Of a stretch of DNA of 64,000 nucleotides, positions 21,686 through 33,694 are shown piece after piece. Where the stretch lies: contig BSQZ01000104.1 in NCBI GenBank assembly GCA_033239005.1, forward strand, positions 1,603,501 to 1,667,500, given 5' to 3'. Within the stretch, counting starts at the first letter, position 1, and every line of letters starts with the position of its first letter. Made by a program: the position numbers and the translations under genes. The notes beneath the pieces are model-generated. The model was not told where the DNA came from. It did no database searches and saw nothing but the letters and a program-made list of their open reading frames with translations. The stretch is from Lamellibrachia satsuma. Taxonomy: Eukaryota; Annelida; Polychaeta; Sabellida; Siboglinidae.

Positions 21686-24173
21686 ATCTCATATATATAG
21701 CATCATTCACTGTAGTTTTTCCTTCTTCAGGAGTGTGCAACCACACCATCTGATTCAAACCTGTTTCCTGAGTACGACTGGATCCTCGGTAACCATAGTG
21801 ATGAACTGACGCCATGGATACCAGTCATTGCAGCAAGGTATTATGTTCTTCCAATTTGTCCAACTAAACACATTGTCCACATCTCACACAGTTTACTATG
21901 TAGAGTGATTGTAGACACAATGTAAAAAAGATAAAGGTACGTTCTTATGTAGCGTGGACGTGGTAGCCAGTCCTTGCTGTTCATAGCTATTTACACCCCG
22001 GCAGACCTGTTCATTCCAACATTAACTCCACTTCTCTAAGAAGCATTCAGCCATGCTGCAATTACTGCGCAAATACTATTCGACCTCATATTCGTTCACA
22101 TATCCACCACTGTCTATAGCCAGGTACTAATTTACAGCTGAGTGAACCGAGGCAAAGTGGAGTAAAAAAAATTGGCCAAGCTTTGAAATTGCAAATGGAT
22201 TCGAAACTGGGTTCTCTCGATTGGGAGTCCAATGTTCCAACCGTATGCCACAGTGCCCCATGCAATAATGTTAAAATGCACAAAATATTTATTCATGAAA
22301 AGTGGATAGCTGTGGTCAGATCACACATTTTTTACAGAGGTTACAGTGTTTTTACTGCAGAACACAGAACGTTTTGTATTTAAATTTTCTGAAAATCTGG
22401 TATGTTTGTATTTATTCTTTTATCAACTTGCAGAAAAAAAAATTCTCAACATAATAAACATCCAGCATGCTTCCCATTACGTGATGCACAAAACAACCAG
22501 GTCTTGTGACCTTATGTTGCTAGCCAGCCACTAGAAATTAAAATCGAACATAACACCACTAGACACTACCAAGACCAACATAGACAAAATTGCAACATTT
22601 CCATGCACTATAATAATTAGAATGTATAATTGTTTTTATTTAATAATTTAGTGTAGTACAAGCAAAACGACCCTGTCGAATGTGACTGTGGAAAGGATTC
22701 TCAAGCAATGGATCATCTCCTAGAATGCTCTCTCCTACCAGAGCATTGTAGACCAGACGTTGTGACAGTTTACAACTCCTGTGCCAGAGCGTGTGTTCTG
22801 CAGTTGCAGGGAAATGTGTAGTGGCACGAGAGGAGTAGTGAAACAATCCTTGACATTCCAACAGCAAATATTAAAAATGCAATTACTTTAGTACAACATT
22901 TTTTTAATAAGCTTTATGTATAATATTGGTAAACAATTTAGCAATCGATACTCTTGTAAAGTTTTGTTGTTTGATGTTGTCCAGTGGAGGTTTTGTTCAG
23001 TGCGGTTTTGTTCTGTGGTGGTTTTGACCAGTGTGAGTTTTTCCATTTAGGTCATCGTATATGTGCCTTCCTTCTTTGTCCTTCCCTGTTGCCACTGGGA
23101 CTTTGCGGGGAAGTTCCGCTATAAGGAAGCGGGCAGAAGTCAATATCGAACTTATCTGGAGTTTGTGAGGAATGTTGGTGAAACATGTGGCTTCCATGTC
23201 CAGGAAGACACGCTGCAGATACAATCCACTAAACGGGTCAGTATAATTTAAGGTCTCGTGAAGTTAATTTGTTAATGATTCTCACAAAATCATGGTGAAT
23301 CTTCTACAGCATTAACCCAAGTTTTGGTGCCAGTCAATTGGAATTCTTGTACTTATGTTAGAAGTAGATTATAGCATGATAGTTTATAATGACTAGTGCT
23401 GAACTAATACATGACAATATTGAATTTATAAACCATATGCAAACAATCCTTTTAATCCCTTATTTACAACTTTGTTATTGTTTCTTAATAATTATCATGG
23501 TGAGGCCATATTCACTAATTTCATACACACACCTTTAAATAGGCTTGTAATATCTGGATCTAGTTCAGTGGCATCATGCAGGAACAACCTGAAAGACTCC
23601 TGTTCTGCCAAGAGTATTCTTGTTAAACTAACTGACAAACTTTGTTGAACTTAAATTAAAAAAATATTTTGTCCATATATCATGTTTTGCCAAAGTTCCT
23701 TTTAATTTAACTTATTAATCATGTTTTTTATTTAATAAATTGTGTATAGTTTTTAGTTTTCATGCATTCTATGTTAAGCACATTGAGCTTCCAAGTAAAC
23801 TGCGCTATCAAAAATTATTTGTTATTATTAATATAAAGGCTACAGAGATATTTATAGAGGTTTTGGAGTTTTGGTAAATGTTGATATGCATAAAACCTAT
23901 TTAGCTTTAAGTGGTATGTCATGAAAACAATAAATGTTACTTATGTGTACTAAGTGGATATCTTTGAGAAACCGTTTATTGCATTGCTAAAATTCGATGA
24001 AGATTGTAACTTATCAAGTTAAATTGTTGTTCACCATGTAGGTGTGTTTTGTGGGAAGTCTACACATCTACACCAAAGGGTCATTGAAGGAGAAGTATTG
24101 TCACATCCAAGCATACATTGATATGCGGTGCCAGAAGAAGGAGTCAACAATGAACTGTACGAATAGTGTATAA
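17441..24173 (+). CDS. TRMT44: tRNA (uracil-2'-O)-methyltransferase, disrupted
   Basis: TRMT44/Trm44 methylates the 2'-OH of U44 in tRNA-Ser using S-adenosylmethionine. Exons with GT-AG borders: 17441-17631, 18147-18264, 19065-19296 (start uncertain), 19809-19877, 20590-20694, 21196-21267, 21731-21837, 23051-23236, and 24042 to TAA at 24171-24173 (or an earlier donor). Phases agree across most junctions. Landmarks: WPEGTEPRKFIYEDIAIAAY, the SAM-binding motif FVDLGCGNGLLVHLL, HPGIGIDVR then KIWDMYGPET, GNHSDELTPWIPVIAA, and FFVLPCCHWDF. The N-terminal exons were not found; about 400 codons are visible against roughly 750 in the human protein. Defects: TAG at 19180-19182 where the family has Trp (AKW-type context), GAGAGT instead of a GT donor at 19297, and an apparent 1-nt frame slip between 23051 and 23070. 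The locus is either a decaying gene or carries sequence errors. Confidence 0.85.
18553..18632. repeat. 18-bp tandem repeat (ATGCCATGTTCTAGATAT)
   Basis: About four to five copies with small changes lie inside a TRMT44 intron. The frame through it (MPCSRY repeats) is an artefact. Confidence 0.8.
18700..18985 (+). repeat. SINE-like repeat, copy 1
   Basis: Contains GGTTCAAATCC (18757-18767), a good pol III B box, followed by a body ending around GAATGAACAGGTTTGCC. The reverse complement of 21975-22255 matches it along its length, including GCAGCATGGCT. It lies in the TRMT44 intron between 18264 and 19065. Confidence 0.65.
21623..21682. repeat. (AC)n microsatellite
   Basis: About 30 uninterrupted AC units in the TRMT44 intron, just before the 21731 exon. 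Confidence 0.95.
21975..22255 (-). repeat. SINE-like repeat, copy 2
   Basis: Reverse-oriented relative of 18700-18985. It carries GGATTCGAAACTGGG (22198-22212), a B box on the minus strand, and the shared core AGCCATGCTGCAATTACT. It lies in the large TRMT44 intron before the 23051 exon. Confidence 0.65.
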
Positions 24174-27100
24174 AAGTAGTTATATGTAATTAATATTAAG
24201 AAATATGTGTCACCTAGATGTGTCAAGTAGATGTGTCTCCCAGATGTGAGCTCAATTAACATATATCCTAGGAAACAATAATAAACAAATCACTGTGACG
24301 ACAATGCTGAAATTGTCACAATTGTCGTAGTGTTGGTGAATAATTAATGCAATAATTATTATTAAGGAAATCATATCATGTTTGTATTAGATTCATAGAC
24401 ATATTTTACCTCATTGGTGTATTTAGATGTGTAGATGTCTGCTAATAAATTGTGCATTTGTAGGTACATTTTGACTCATCAGACATTGTACCACTGGTTT
24501 ACCTTATCACATTTTGATGTTTTGCATCTTTTATAGGGAATGTTCAACGATTTTCATTAGTTGACTGAATGAATGTTTTACAGGCCATTGAGAAACTGAA
24601 TTTATTATTATTTCAAACATCTTGATTGCTTAAGACATATTATCCATACAAAACATGTTACTGTTGTGATCTTTTTAAGTTTTAATGTTCGAGGAAGCCA
24701 GTTTATTACATATATAGACAACGCCTTATAAAATCAGACCAATAACATTTTATTCACTGTTGTAGGTGAAGTATAAATTTTTTTATTAAACGATTGATTG
24801 GTCCATCAAATTCCTGTTTAATACAATTTCTGCCAGTAAATATGTTGCAGCAATAAAGATTAAAACATGAAATATAACATTGTTAATTTAAATGTGCTTT
24901 GATGTCGATAAATTCAGAGAATTAGGCAATTTTAATTATCAAAAACCCCCAACTGGTTCCGTATCAGTTAAAAATGTTGAATCTACATATTTTGTAGTGT
25001 TGAGTGAATGAACTAATTAACATGTCATGTGTGCCCAATTACCACGTGTGCCCAGCCAGGTGTGTTATTCAGAACACCAACAGGAATTGAACCTGCTACA
25101 TCACTTCAGTAAAGGCTTAGGAATATTAAAACATGATACAAACCTGCATCAGCACTCCAATAAAGGCTTAGGAATATTAAAACACACAAACGTGTTAGTG
25201 AACACCAACAGGATTCATACCTGCAAGAACACTGAAATTGTGCTCGCTACACAATCGTTTGGGCTGAGATCACTATGCCCATTGTGCTCTGATGCCGAAG
25301 TTAGCAGAACTCTCCAAAGAATGCTATCCTGTATCTGCGCCGACAGCTCGCTTCAATCCTAGGTGAACCGTGGTCATCAACGCCCGTGTCGCTGCCTGTG
25401 TTCTACAGATTGGTGGCATCAACATAGCTTCCACTACCGGGAATAATGTGGGCACATCATCCTCTTTCAAAGAGATTTTAGCAACCAGATAACCCAGGGC
25501 TGCACCTTTTCTGGTCAGGATCATAGTCGAAACAAGTTTTCTCGAAGCAAGCAAAGCCAGCTGTGCTTCGTTGGCTTGACATTTTCTTTTCTTAAGCAAA
25601 TTTGGCTCTGTAGGGAACTTAAACCAACTACGTTACTTTATTCTTACTACTGTTATCGCTGTACAGTGGATGAATGGAACGTCTCGTAGCCCTTCCTTAT
25701 CATCAGTGACATCATGTCAAGGCTTACCGATAGGCGTGGGAAAATATGCATAATTGATGCAGGCCGGTAGAACAGAGTATTATTTGGAATTATTAATTCA
25801 TGGAATTCTAATGAATTTTTCGGTGTTGTGGAAATACCACAAGATGTAATATAATATGATTTCAAGCAATCGTTGTTGTTATTCCCTTTAATGAAACAGT
25901 ACCCAGGGACAACAGAAATATGCACACAAATATTGTGATTGTAATCATGATTATGATTACTCTGGCATGTAACTGTATGATTACACAACAATTGTCCACG
26001 ATTACTGAATATGATTATTCAATCTCTGATTAAAATTGCTCTTTGATAAAAATGTGTTTAGTGGAACTGATGAAAATTAATCGACTCCTGGTTTGAGTCC
26101 ACAGCTAGTTTATGCTACTACAAAGTGCAGTTGTGGAAGTTTTCTGTACAACTTCTGGTATGTAGATATGATGGAATACTATTTCATTTTCAGAAACTAA
26201 ACATGTGATATGTCTTACCATGTGGTGAGAGAGGGAGAAGACGTTGGTTATAACGCTGTGCTTCCTAAGGCGGGAGGCTGGCAGGGGAGGTTCTGGGGGG
26301 GCGTTGTCACTTTGTGCTGTTGTGCCAGACCCTACAAACAACAAATATTTATCATGCATTGTCACAAAATGCCAATAATCATTAATCTGTATTATCTATG
26401 TTATGTTATTTGTCATTAATGTTCAGATCTGAATGCACAATTGGTTTAATAAAAGAGCATGTATTTTTGTTAATCATTGAAAGAATTTACTTTGATCATC
26501 AGATCAGATTACTAGCTAAATGCAAAACTACGATTTACATATATGTCAGTTATGTCAAAAATAATTTTATAATTTGTCCAATGATTACATCAAAACAAAA
26601 ACAACATAAATTTGCACAAACGAGCTAGCACGTCATAGTGGATACTAGATAAGTTTGATTTTTCGTAAAATTATTCTAAAACGAGGAAAGCAAAAATTTA
26701 AATTAGGAAGGACCTTTAACTAGTTATTAAAACACGAGCAGGACCACAAGATTAGTACAGACCCAGATCACCATACAAACAAATGTCACATAAGTAACAC
26801 TGCCATCTGAAACATATCTTAACAACAGAAGTTGCAACTACAAGCGATGGTCTCACGTATAAACAAATGTCAAGTAACAATCATAAATACTAAAATCCCT
26901 TGAATTAAGAAACTGCTTTAATTTGCTCTCCCCTCCGGCTTAAATTAAATGTAACCAAACATCTAATCAGCACTGAGTAATGCATTAATTACTTTTTATA
27001 ACACCAACATTCATTCTTCCTTGGATTGAAGTAAGCTTATACAAACAATAACACCGGACAGTGAATGGGATTTCGTAAAACCATTGATCTGCTAATTGTA

Positions 27101-27706
27101 ATCAATGTTACTGCTGGGTACTTGCTACATTGGCAAATGCAACAGGAATTGTAAGAGGCTAATTTGCATCACCAACACTACCCACACTTATCCACTTAAG
27201 GACAGGTATAACTGTAATTTTCTATCTTTCTTGTTACAAGTCGTAAAGATATTAATTTTTTTACAAATAAGTATAAAAAAAAAAAATTACCCAATTATGA
27301 CAAGTCACATGACCCAAGATGGCTGCCAAAGATAAATCTATAGGGATTTTCATGTCACTATTTCAAGGTTATTTATGGATATAATAAGTTGATATTTTAA
27401 CAGTATGATGCCAATAAATTATATTTCAACCTGAACTAAAAGAAACAAGATCAGATCAATATTAAAACAAATACGATTTTTTATGGACACAACGCGCTAT
27501 ATCTATAAATAACTGAACAATACCAATAATTTTAGTCCAACTTCTTCACCTTGTATAGCTTCAACAATACGCCAATTTTCACAAACATCAGTCAACAACT
27601 TTTCAAGATATCTTGACATAAGACTACATACACGGCTCCAAAAAAACAAAATGGAGAAAACAGCATTTAAACGCTTGGTACGTGTGTACGGACAACACTA
27701 CTTCGT
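24174..27706. other. A+T-rich intergenic DNA, no gene supported
   Basis: Several short frames exist (for example minus strand 25324-25599) but none resembles a known family. A duplicated block at 25055-25235 is listed separately. G-rich sequence at about 26265-26305 looks like part of a repeat. Confidence 0.45.
25055..25235. repeat. Short internal duplications
   Basis: AAAGGCTTAGGAATATTAAA occurs at about 25112 and 25156, and AACACCAACAGGA followed by T/C-rich sequence and ACCTGC occurs at about 25074 and 25200. The reverse complement of GGAATTGAACCTGC resembles a pol III B box, so this could be a rearranged SINE. Confidence 0.45.
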
Positions 27707-28611
27707 TTAGAAAGCTCCAACTTTATAGCTACAATCACTAGTGCTTGTACCAGCCTGTACAACCTGCCTCCTCTTTCTACTGGTCTTGGCTGCTTCTGTT
27801 GCTTGCTTTTCAGCTGACAACACCTGCTTTCGGTCAATGCCGAGGAAACCTACCATGAAAGCACCATGCTCAAGACTTAGCATCTGAAATATGGACAACC
27901 TTCCAATTTTCCCCATATTATACACAATAGCTGCATCATACACTGCTACTTCTAGCCTCATTCTGCCCACAAACACACTCTTTGGGCATCGATTCCAAAT
28001 CAAATGGTGGAAACTCTCATTTGAGTTCCACCATAAGTGCACTTGGACAGCAAACTGTCAGCGCTCAGTGTCTCAAACACAGGTTTGATTGCCTTCAGCA
28101 CAAACTTGGGCAGAGAGTTCCTGTTGGCTCTGTCCACATCACCATTGTGGGCCGGGCACCAGTCACCACAATCACTGTGGTCCTTACCTCGGTGCTTCCA
28201 GATGGCCATCACTGTCGTATTAATTTTGCCCACAAGTGTTTTTCAAGTTCATAACAGCGTACACGCCCTGCATGTAAAATGTACAGCAGTTGCAAGGCCT
28301 GCACCCAACTCAGTTGCATCATACCCACTGTGCTGACATGTGGGACACGGGAACTGCTGTACGAACTCCACAAGTGGTCGAATGTCAAACAACCGGTATC
28401 CACTCAGTGGTTCGTCACCAACTGTTGCAGGATCAGGCTGTTCAACATGGAGTTTCTGAGCTGACGAGCTCTGTGGCAGTGTCGCTAGCGGCTGAGGTTC
28501 AGCAGGTTCAGATGCAGGGGTGACCAATGATCCAGTGTAGCGAGTGCCATGAAACTGCCTTTTCTTTGGGCGAAAACTCCTCTGTTTTGATGACATCTTC
28601 AAACACTTCAC
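27707..28611 (-). pseudogene. Mutator-like transposase relic, internally deleted
   Basis: Minus-strand frame 28611-28252 encodes a basic N-terminus (FRPKKRQFHGTRY), then GYRLFDIRPLVEFVQQFPCPTC and a later Cys pair. A different frame from about 28233 encodes NTTVMAIWKHRGKDHSDCGD and WCP, ASN/leucine-rich helices and KPVFETLSADSLLSKC. A further frame from about 28013 to 27707 encodes NESFHHLIWNRCPKSVFVG and a basic tail ending at YKVGAF. These are the N- and C-terminal signatures of the invertebrate Mutator-like transposase family (Pfam PF20700 by recall). The central catalytic region between them is absent: the halves meet near 28245. A small deletion near 28013 adds a frameshift. It cannot encode an active transposase. 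Confidence 0.75.
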
Positions 28612-28619
28612 CTGAAATA

Positions 28620-29690
28620 TGTTTAGGTAAAAATAGTTATAACATGTAAGTCATACATTAGATTATATGGGTTTCTGGCTATTCTGAAAGACATTTTGAA
28701 GAGGAAACAAGTACTACATCTGATTTAGCCTAGGTTTAGCCTACAAGTTCAACTAGAGTATGTCAATGTGCTAGTCTGGACTCTGGTGTAAATGACATTA
28801 AACTATAAACTCATAAAGATAATATTTTACGTTAACAATTACTATAAGGGACACCAACAACCATCAATGTCATTTGCAGCAATACAACGGCAGACAGTAC
28901 CAACTCAGGCCCAGCTCAGACCAAGAGACTACAACTTCATGTTATTGTTAGGCCTACATCTTACGTTTGTTTACAACATTAATAGAGCACTTATATTTAG
29001 TAAATAAACAATTCCTATATATACCTGAAGATGCTTGACAATTCCATGTTTGATAGTTGACTGAATGATCACTGTATCTAGTACACCAAGTCAAAAATGA
29101 ACAGAGCACAACAAATTTTCTATAACTTTCTTCCGCGTGTTGCCAGATAGGGAATTAATCCAAGACCAAGCCTCGCCATAAGCTCGACTCTGATTGGGTC
29201 ATCCTTGAGGTGCCTCTCTTGCTTTACAGACAACATCCAATAGAAACCAAGCTTTCAAGAAAACTTGCTGGCTTTATTAAGGATGCTATATAGTACAAAA
29301 TACGCAGCTTGGTGAAAACCTGATGTAAATTGGTTGAGTAGATCGTGATATATTCATTTAAAATTATGCATGTTTAATTAGGCAAACAATACAAGATAGG
29401 TGGTTACTAAAATGCACATTTAATAATATGTATAAGTTTCATTTAGATGTGAATTTAACAGTGTGCATAGAATGATAACTATGTGTCATTATGGTGAAGA
29501 AATAAAAATGTCCATGTAAAAAAAATCATATTTAGGGGGTTATACATGTCCTTAAGTGTCCTGTAGCTAATCATACATAACCTTAAAATAAACATTCACT
29601 GCCACCAAATTTGGTCTCAATACTGACACTGACAGTACTGCCATTCTATTATAAATTACAAAATAAAAAATATTACTGCAGATTGTTGTT
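28620..29690. other. Non-coding flank of the Mutator-like relic
   Basis: A+T-rich; no gene. Terminal inverted repeats of the Mutator-like element could lie here and in 26.6-27.7 kb, but I could not pair them. Confidence 0.4.
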
Positions 29691-29880
29691 TTCATTTAAA
29701 AACTTTAAAGTGAAACCAAAGACATTGTTTTGGGCCTCTGAACCTATAAGAGTGCCTAAAAACTAAGCATTTGCAACTATAATCAAGAATATCACGGAAG
29801 CAGTTAACTGCATGGGAATCTGTTCTAAAAGTGTGAAATTCTATTTTAATGGAATTTTTCGTGGAGGCTGACATAGGCTG
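29690..29880 (-). repeat. Dispersed repeat, family A
   Basis: On the minus strand it reads ATAGTTGCAAATGCTTAG, then CACTCTTATAGGTTCAGAGG and TTTGGTTTCACTTTAAAGT. The same order occurs at 63905-63982 (+), and part of it at 30481-30545 (+). Confidence 0.6.
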
Positions 29881-30428
29881 TGCATATCACATGTATTTCT
29901 AACATGGTTGAGGTGTGCGGTTTCATTTCTTTTTATGTTGGATTTACATGCAGCAAAAATTCTTACAATACTGTAATTGTGGACGGATTGGTTGGAAGCT
30001 AACACGATATGCTAGACTTTGATCTGCCCATTTTGAAGAGTTGTGATATATTTCATCAACTAATGGGTCAAGATCCTTCAAAACGTTGGTGACGGAAAAC
30101 GTTAAAGCCTGAAGCAGTACCGACAATCTTCCAGCACGTACCTCAGCCAAAGGCTTCAACACAATGCAAACACTCGACCAAGAGAACTGTCAAATCGGAA
30201 CGCAAGGCAGTTAGTAAAAAAATTATGAATGGACTATCTTGCCAAATAAGTTGATTTTAGATGCAAACAGCTTGTCCAAAGTTATTGGCAAATATGTGAC
30301 TAAAATCATCTATGTCTACGATCAGGCACTTAAAGTTGGAGTTGTGGGTAACCTAGTCAGCACTCTTGATGTAGGATTCTGAACAAATATGGCGCTGCCC
30401 AAACAAAAAAGATTTTCGGTGTTCAATG

Positions 30429-30430
<2 letters not shown>

Positions 30431-30478
<48 letters not shown>
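30431..30478. repeat. (AT)n microsatellite
   Basis: About 24 uninterrupted AT units. Confidence 0.95.
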
Positions 30479-30480
<2 letters not shown>

Positions 30481-30690
30481 AGTACTCTTGTAGGTGCAAT
30501 GGCCCCAAAAATTTTGGTCTTTGGTTTCACTTTGAAGCGAAACAACAATCATGGTTTTGGGGTTATGCACCTAAGGGATAATAAAAACTACAGTAACCAC
30601 TTGTGCAACTAAACTTAAGAATATCACGCCAGTGGTTTACTCAGAATGTGTTCTAAAAGTGGGAGATTCTGGTCATTTCTCTGACATGTT
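30481..30690 (+). repeat. Dispersed repeat, family A, with fold-back core
   Basis: Shares CTCTTGTAGGTGC and TTTGGTTTCACTTTGAAG with the other family A copies. TAGGTGCAATGGCCCCAAAA (30491-30510) is roughly the reverse complement of TTTTGGGGTTATGCACCTA (30555-30573), and the centre GTTTCACTTTGAAGCGAAAC is nearly self-complementary. The segment can therefore fold into a hairpin. Confidence 0.6.
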
Positions 30691-31629
30691 AACCAGCGTT
30701 ACCAATAAGCGCATGCGCAGAAATCGGGGTAACCTAAACTACAAGCATACATGTTAAGTCTCCCGGAGTGGCCGGGAGACTCCCAGAAATCTATCAAATC
30801 TCCTGGTCACCCACACGGGACAACAAATCTCCTGGATTTCTGATGAAACAAAAAATATTTTTGTGTGGCCTCATTTAACAAAACTTCACCAATCCATCCT
30901 TTTATTCATGCCCACAACTACAGCAAGGCCAAGGGTTATTTTAATCAACGGAGATTTCGCAAAACAGTAGCCTTGTGCCTTGCTTGCTGCATTGTTTATA
31001 ATATATATATATGACTTATATATTATATATATACACATATTTTATTTTATTCATATATGTTTGATAATTGTCACAATTGGAGCACATTATGAATGAAGAC
31101 ATATTTTAAAATAGGTTTTAAAAATAAAAAATCACCCAAGGTCGCAAATGCCTCCATGAATTACTGCCTTCATCACCCAGGATCATGAACTTTGAAGAAA
31201 ATAAAATGCTTCAGTTCTAGACCTGCCAGTTAATATTATGTTAGTTGCATGTGTGATAAAATATATAGGCTACTGCCCATCAGGTAAGGGATTTTTATTG
31301 TACGCTACTATATTTCAGGAGTAGAACAAACTGTTTTATTCCTATTCCCAGGAGTAAAACATGTTTTATAATTACTAGTCCACACCGAATTTGCCTACTG
31401 CCAAAATTATTGTATTAACATGTCAGTTAACCATTTAGTAGTATATGTGCAATATATTTCAAAGTAAAGCTGATCAAGCACTTGGTAATTTTTATGCATG
31501 ACGAGGATGTAAAATACTCCGATTTACGCACAATTCTCTAATACTGTGAGACCCTCCAATTTACACATAAATCTCCTGCATTTGCATTTCTGAAACTTAA
31601 CACGTGCGATACAATTGATGTATTAAGGG

Positions 31630-31971
31630 AGGCTGGCATAGAACCAATGCAAAGTCTCAAACAATATACAAACATTTTGTTTTGTCAGAAAGAGAACTAG
31701 TTTAGTTAAAAAGGCCAAAATGTGCTACATAAGTTGAATTTGCACTCAAAGAGCATGGCTATATCCTATTGGCAAGAATAGGAATACGTGTATATAAATA
31801 TATTTTCATTTGGCGAGTGAATGTTGCCAGATTACCACACTCGTGACGTACTCTTGAGTGCTGAATCAACGTCCCTATATGCGTATTAATTTTATTTGAT
31901 GAAAAATTCCACCATACATGCACCTTATTTGGCACTATATAATTATTAGATTTAAACATTTGTGCCAGCCT
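31630..31971. mobile_element. Candidate MITE with AGGCTGGCA ends
   Basis: AGGCTGGCA at 31630-31638 and its reverse complement TGCCAGCCT at 31963-31971 bound a 342-bp A+T-rich non-coding segment. It shares ATATATTTTCATTTGGCGAG (about 31797) with 63817-63840. No clear target duplication was seen, so the ends are uncertain. Confidence 0.4.
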
Positions 31972-32949
31972 ACATTTTCTGATAATTGTGGCAAATTATG
32001 CAGGGCATAATTTTTTAGGAGAGCAATTGCTTTCACTCCCTATTGCTTGTACTAATCAATTATCCAAGGAGTGGTTTACCGCTCGCGCTAAAATCACTTG
32101 CTCCCAAGTGGAGCTGCATGTGGCTCCCTCTGAAGTTTTCATCCATTTGAACAACAGTCATGAATTTAGCGGGATCCCGTGCTTCCAGATCCTAGATTTT
32201 GATCCCGAAGCTTTAAACTGTTAGATTTTCATGATTAGATGAATCGGTCAGAATCCTTAGTTCTCGGGAGTTCAGTATATTATTAGTTAAAACTCCATTG
32301 TGCCTGCGTAAACCGACCGTAAATGGCCGCTGCCTCAAACTGGTCGCAACTAGCTGGTGGCAGTTTCCCCTGAAACGGGCTTGGCCTTTGGTATAAAACT
32401 GTAATGTCCATTTAAAAACGGACAATTCCGTTTTTTTTTTCAGATATAGAACGCAGCTACTATATCTGCGGCGATGAAAATATGCACAACGTTTATGCAT
32501 ATTCGGTAGAAAGACTCGAAATACATTGCGATCCACATAGTTTCTAGGCCTAGGGACGCCTTGGCTTTACGTTGAGTAAAAATGGTGAAAGATACCTTTG
32601 GCGCTAAAAAAGATAAATATACTAATGCATTTTTTGCACTGTACTATTATTTGTTTTGAACAATTTATCACCCTATGCTATAATTCAGCACTATACTATT
32701 ATTAAATTTGACCGATTTGCCACCCTATACTGTTATTTGGCCTATACGTTTATTTGTTGCAAAATGTATCCGGTAGGGTGTGGCAAAATTTGGTAGCATT
32801 TAGTTCAGCAGTTATTCGCCTGGATTTTTTTAATAGAGGGTCCTGTACACGGCTAGCGACGGCCGTTCCAGGACTGCCGTTGTGGGGTCTAATGGGTTAA
32901 CTGCACCATTGGGAACATGAATTCATATCATGTTATTATGCCCTTCATG

Positions 32950-33686
32950 CAGGGTTGTTTGATTGAAATCATTTGATTTAAATCATTGATTTAAATCATT
33001 GATTTAAATCACTAAAAAAAAAAATCATTGAGGATTTTTTATCGCTGATTTATATGAATTTATCACAAATAATTGTTTACAAGCATCGAGTGTTTGTTTT
33101 TAATATATGTTTATACGAGTATGTTTTTAATACAAAACTGTATTGACACCAGATAGCCTGATAGTCAAATATTTTATGACATTGTGTATGTTTGAGCTAT
33201 TCCCTTTCTGAATGCAGTGAAGCCACACAAACTTGTCTTCCAGAGGAAGTATCTTTTAAGTCAGAAGCCCTGAGTTAAAGTCCACTTAGAGCTTGTGCTA
33301 GATGTTACCAATTCAGTATGTTGACTCAATTGTTTAATACTGTACCAGTTTGTATGCTGGTTAGAGACCCTTAGAGTACACAGAGCAGTGGACAGGTGCT
33401 AATCCACCCTCTCAGCAAACAATAATTAGCACTGCTACAGCCACAGACACACAGCATGCTTTCCTTTCCAAGACAGATTATGCAACTACAGGGGGTGAGG
33501 CCTTGTGGACATTGTGTAATATATTATAAGCTAAAATCATGTACCCTCTGTTAAGACAAGAACCCAAATCGATTTGAATAGACCACGTTTGAAAGAGTTT
33601 ATACATATAAAAATCTATACAAATGTCTATATACCAGATTTAAAAAAAAAAAAAATAAAAAAAAATCATGATTTTTTTCAACCCTG
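32950..33686. mobile_element. hAT-type MITE with 8-bp target duplication
   Basis: The element starts CAGGGTTG and ends CAACCCTG, an 8-bp perfect terminal inverted repeat. The flanks are CCTTCATG (32942-32949) and TCTTCATG (33687-33694), matching at 7 of 8, as expected for a hAT target duplication. Inside the left end are three tandem 13-mers TTGATTTAAATCA (32973-33011) with the palindrome TGATTTAAATCA, and the right end is poly-A/T-rich. There is no coding capacity. Confidence 0.75.
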
Positions 33687-33694
33687 TCTTCATG

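Noticed and set aside
25055..25235. Repeats considered as a CRISPR-like array or tRNA
   Set aside because: Only two copies of each block, no regular spacers, no cloverleaf; a eukaryotic SINE remnant is likelier.
25324..25599. 91-codon minus-strand frame
   Set aside because: No recognisable motif, no splice context, no neighbours; likely chance.
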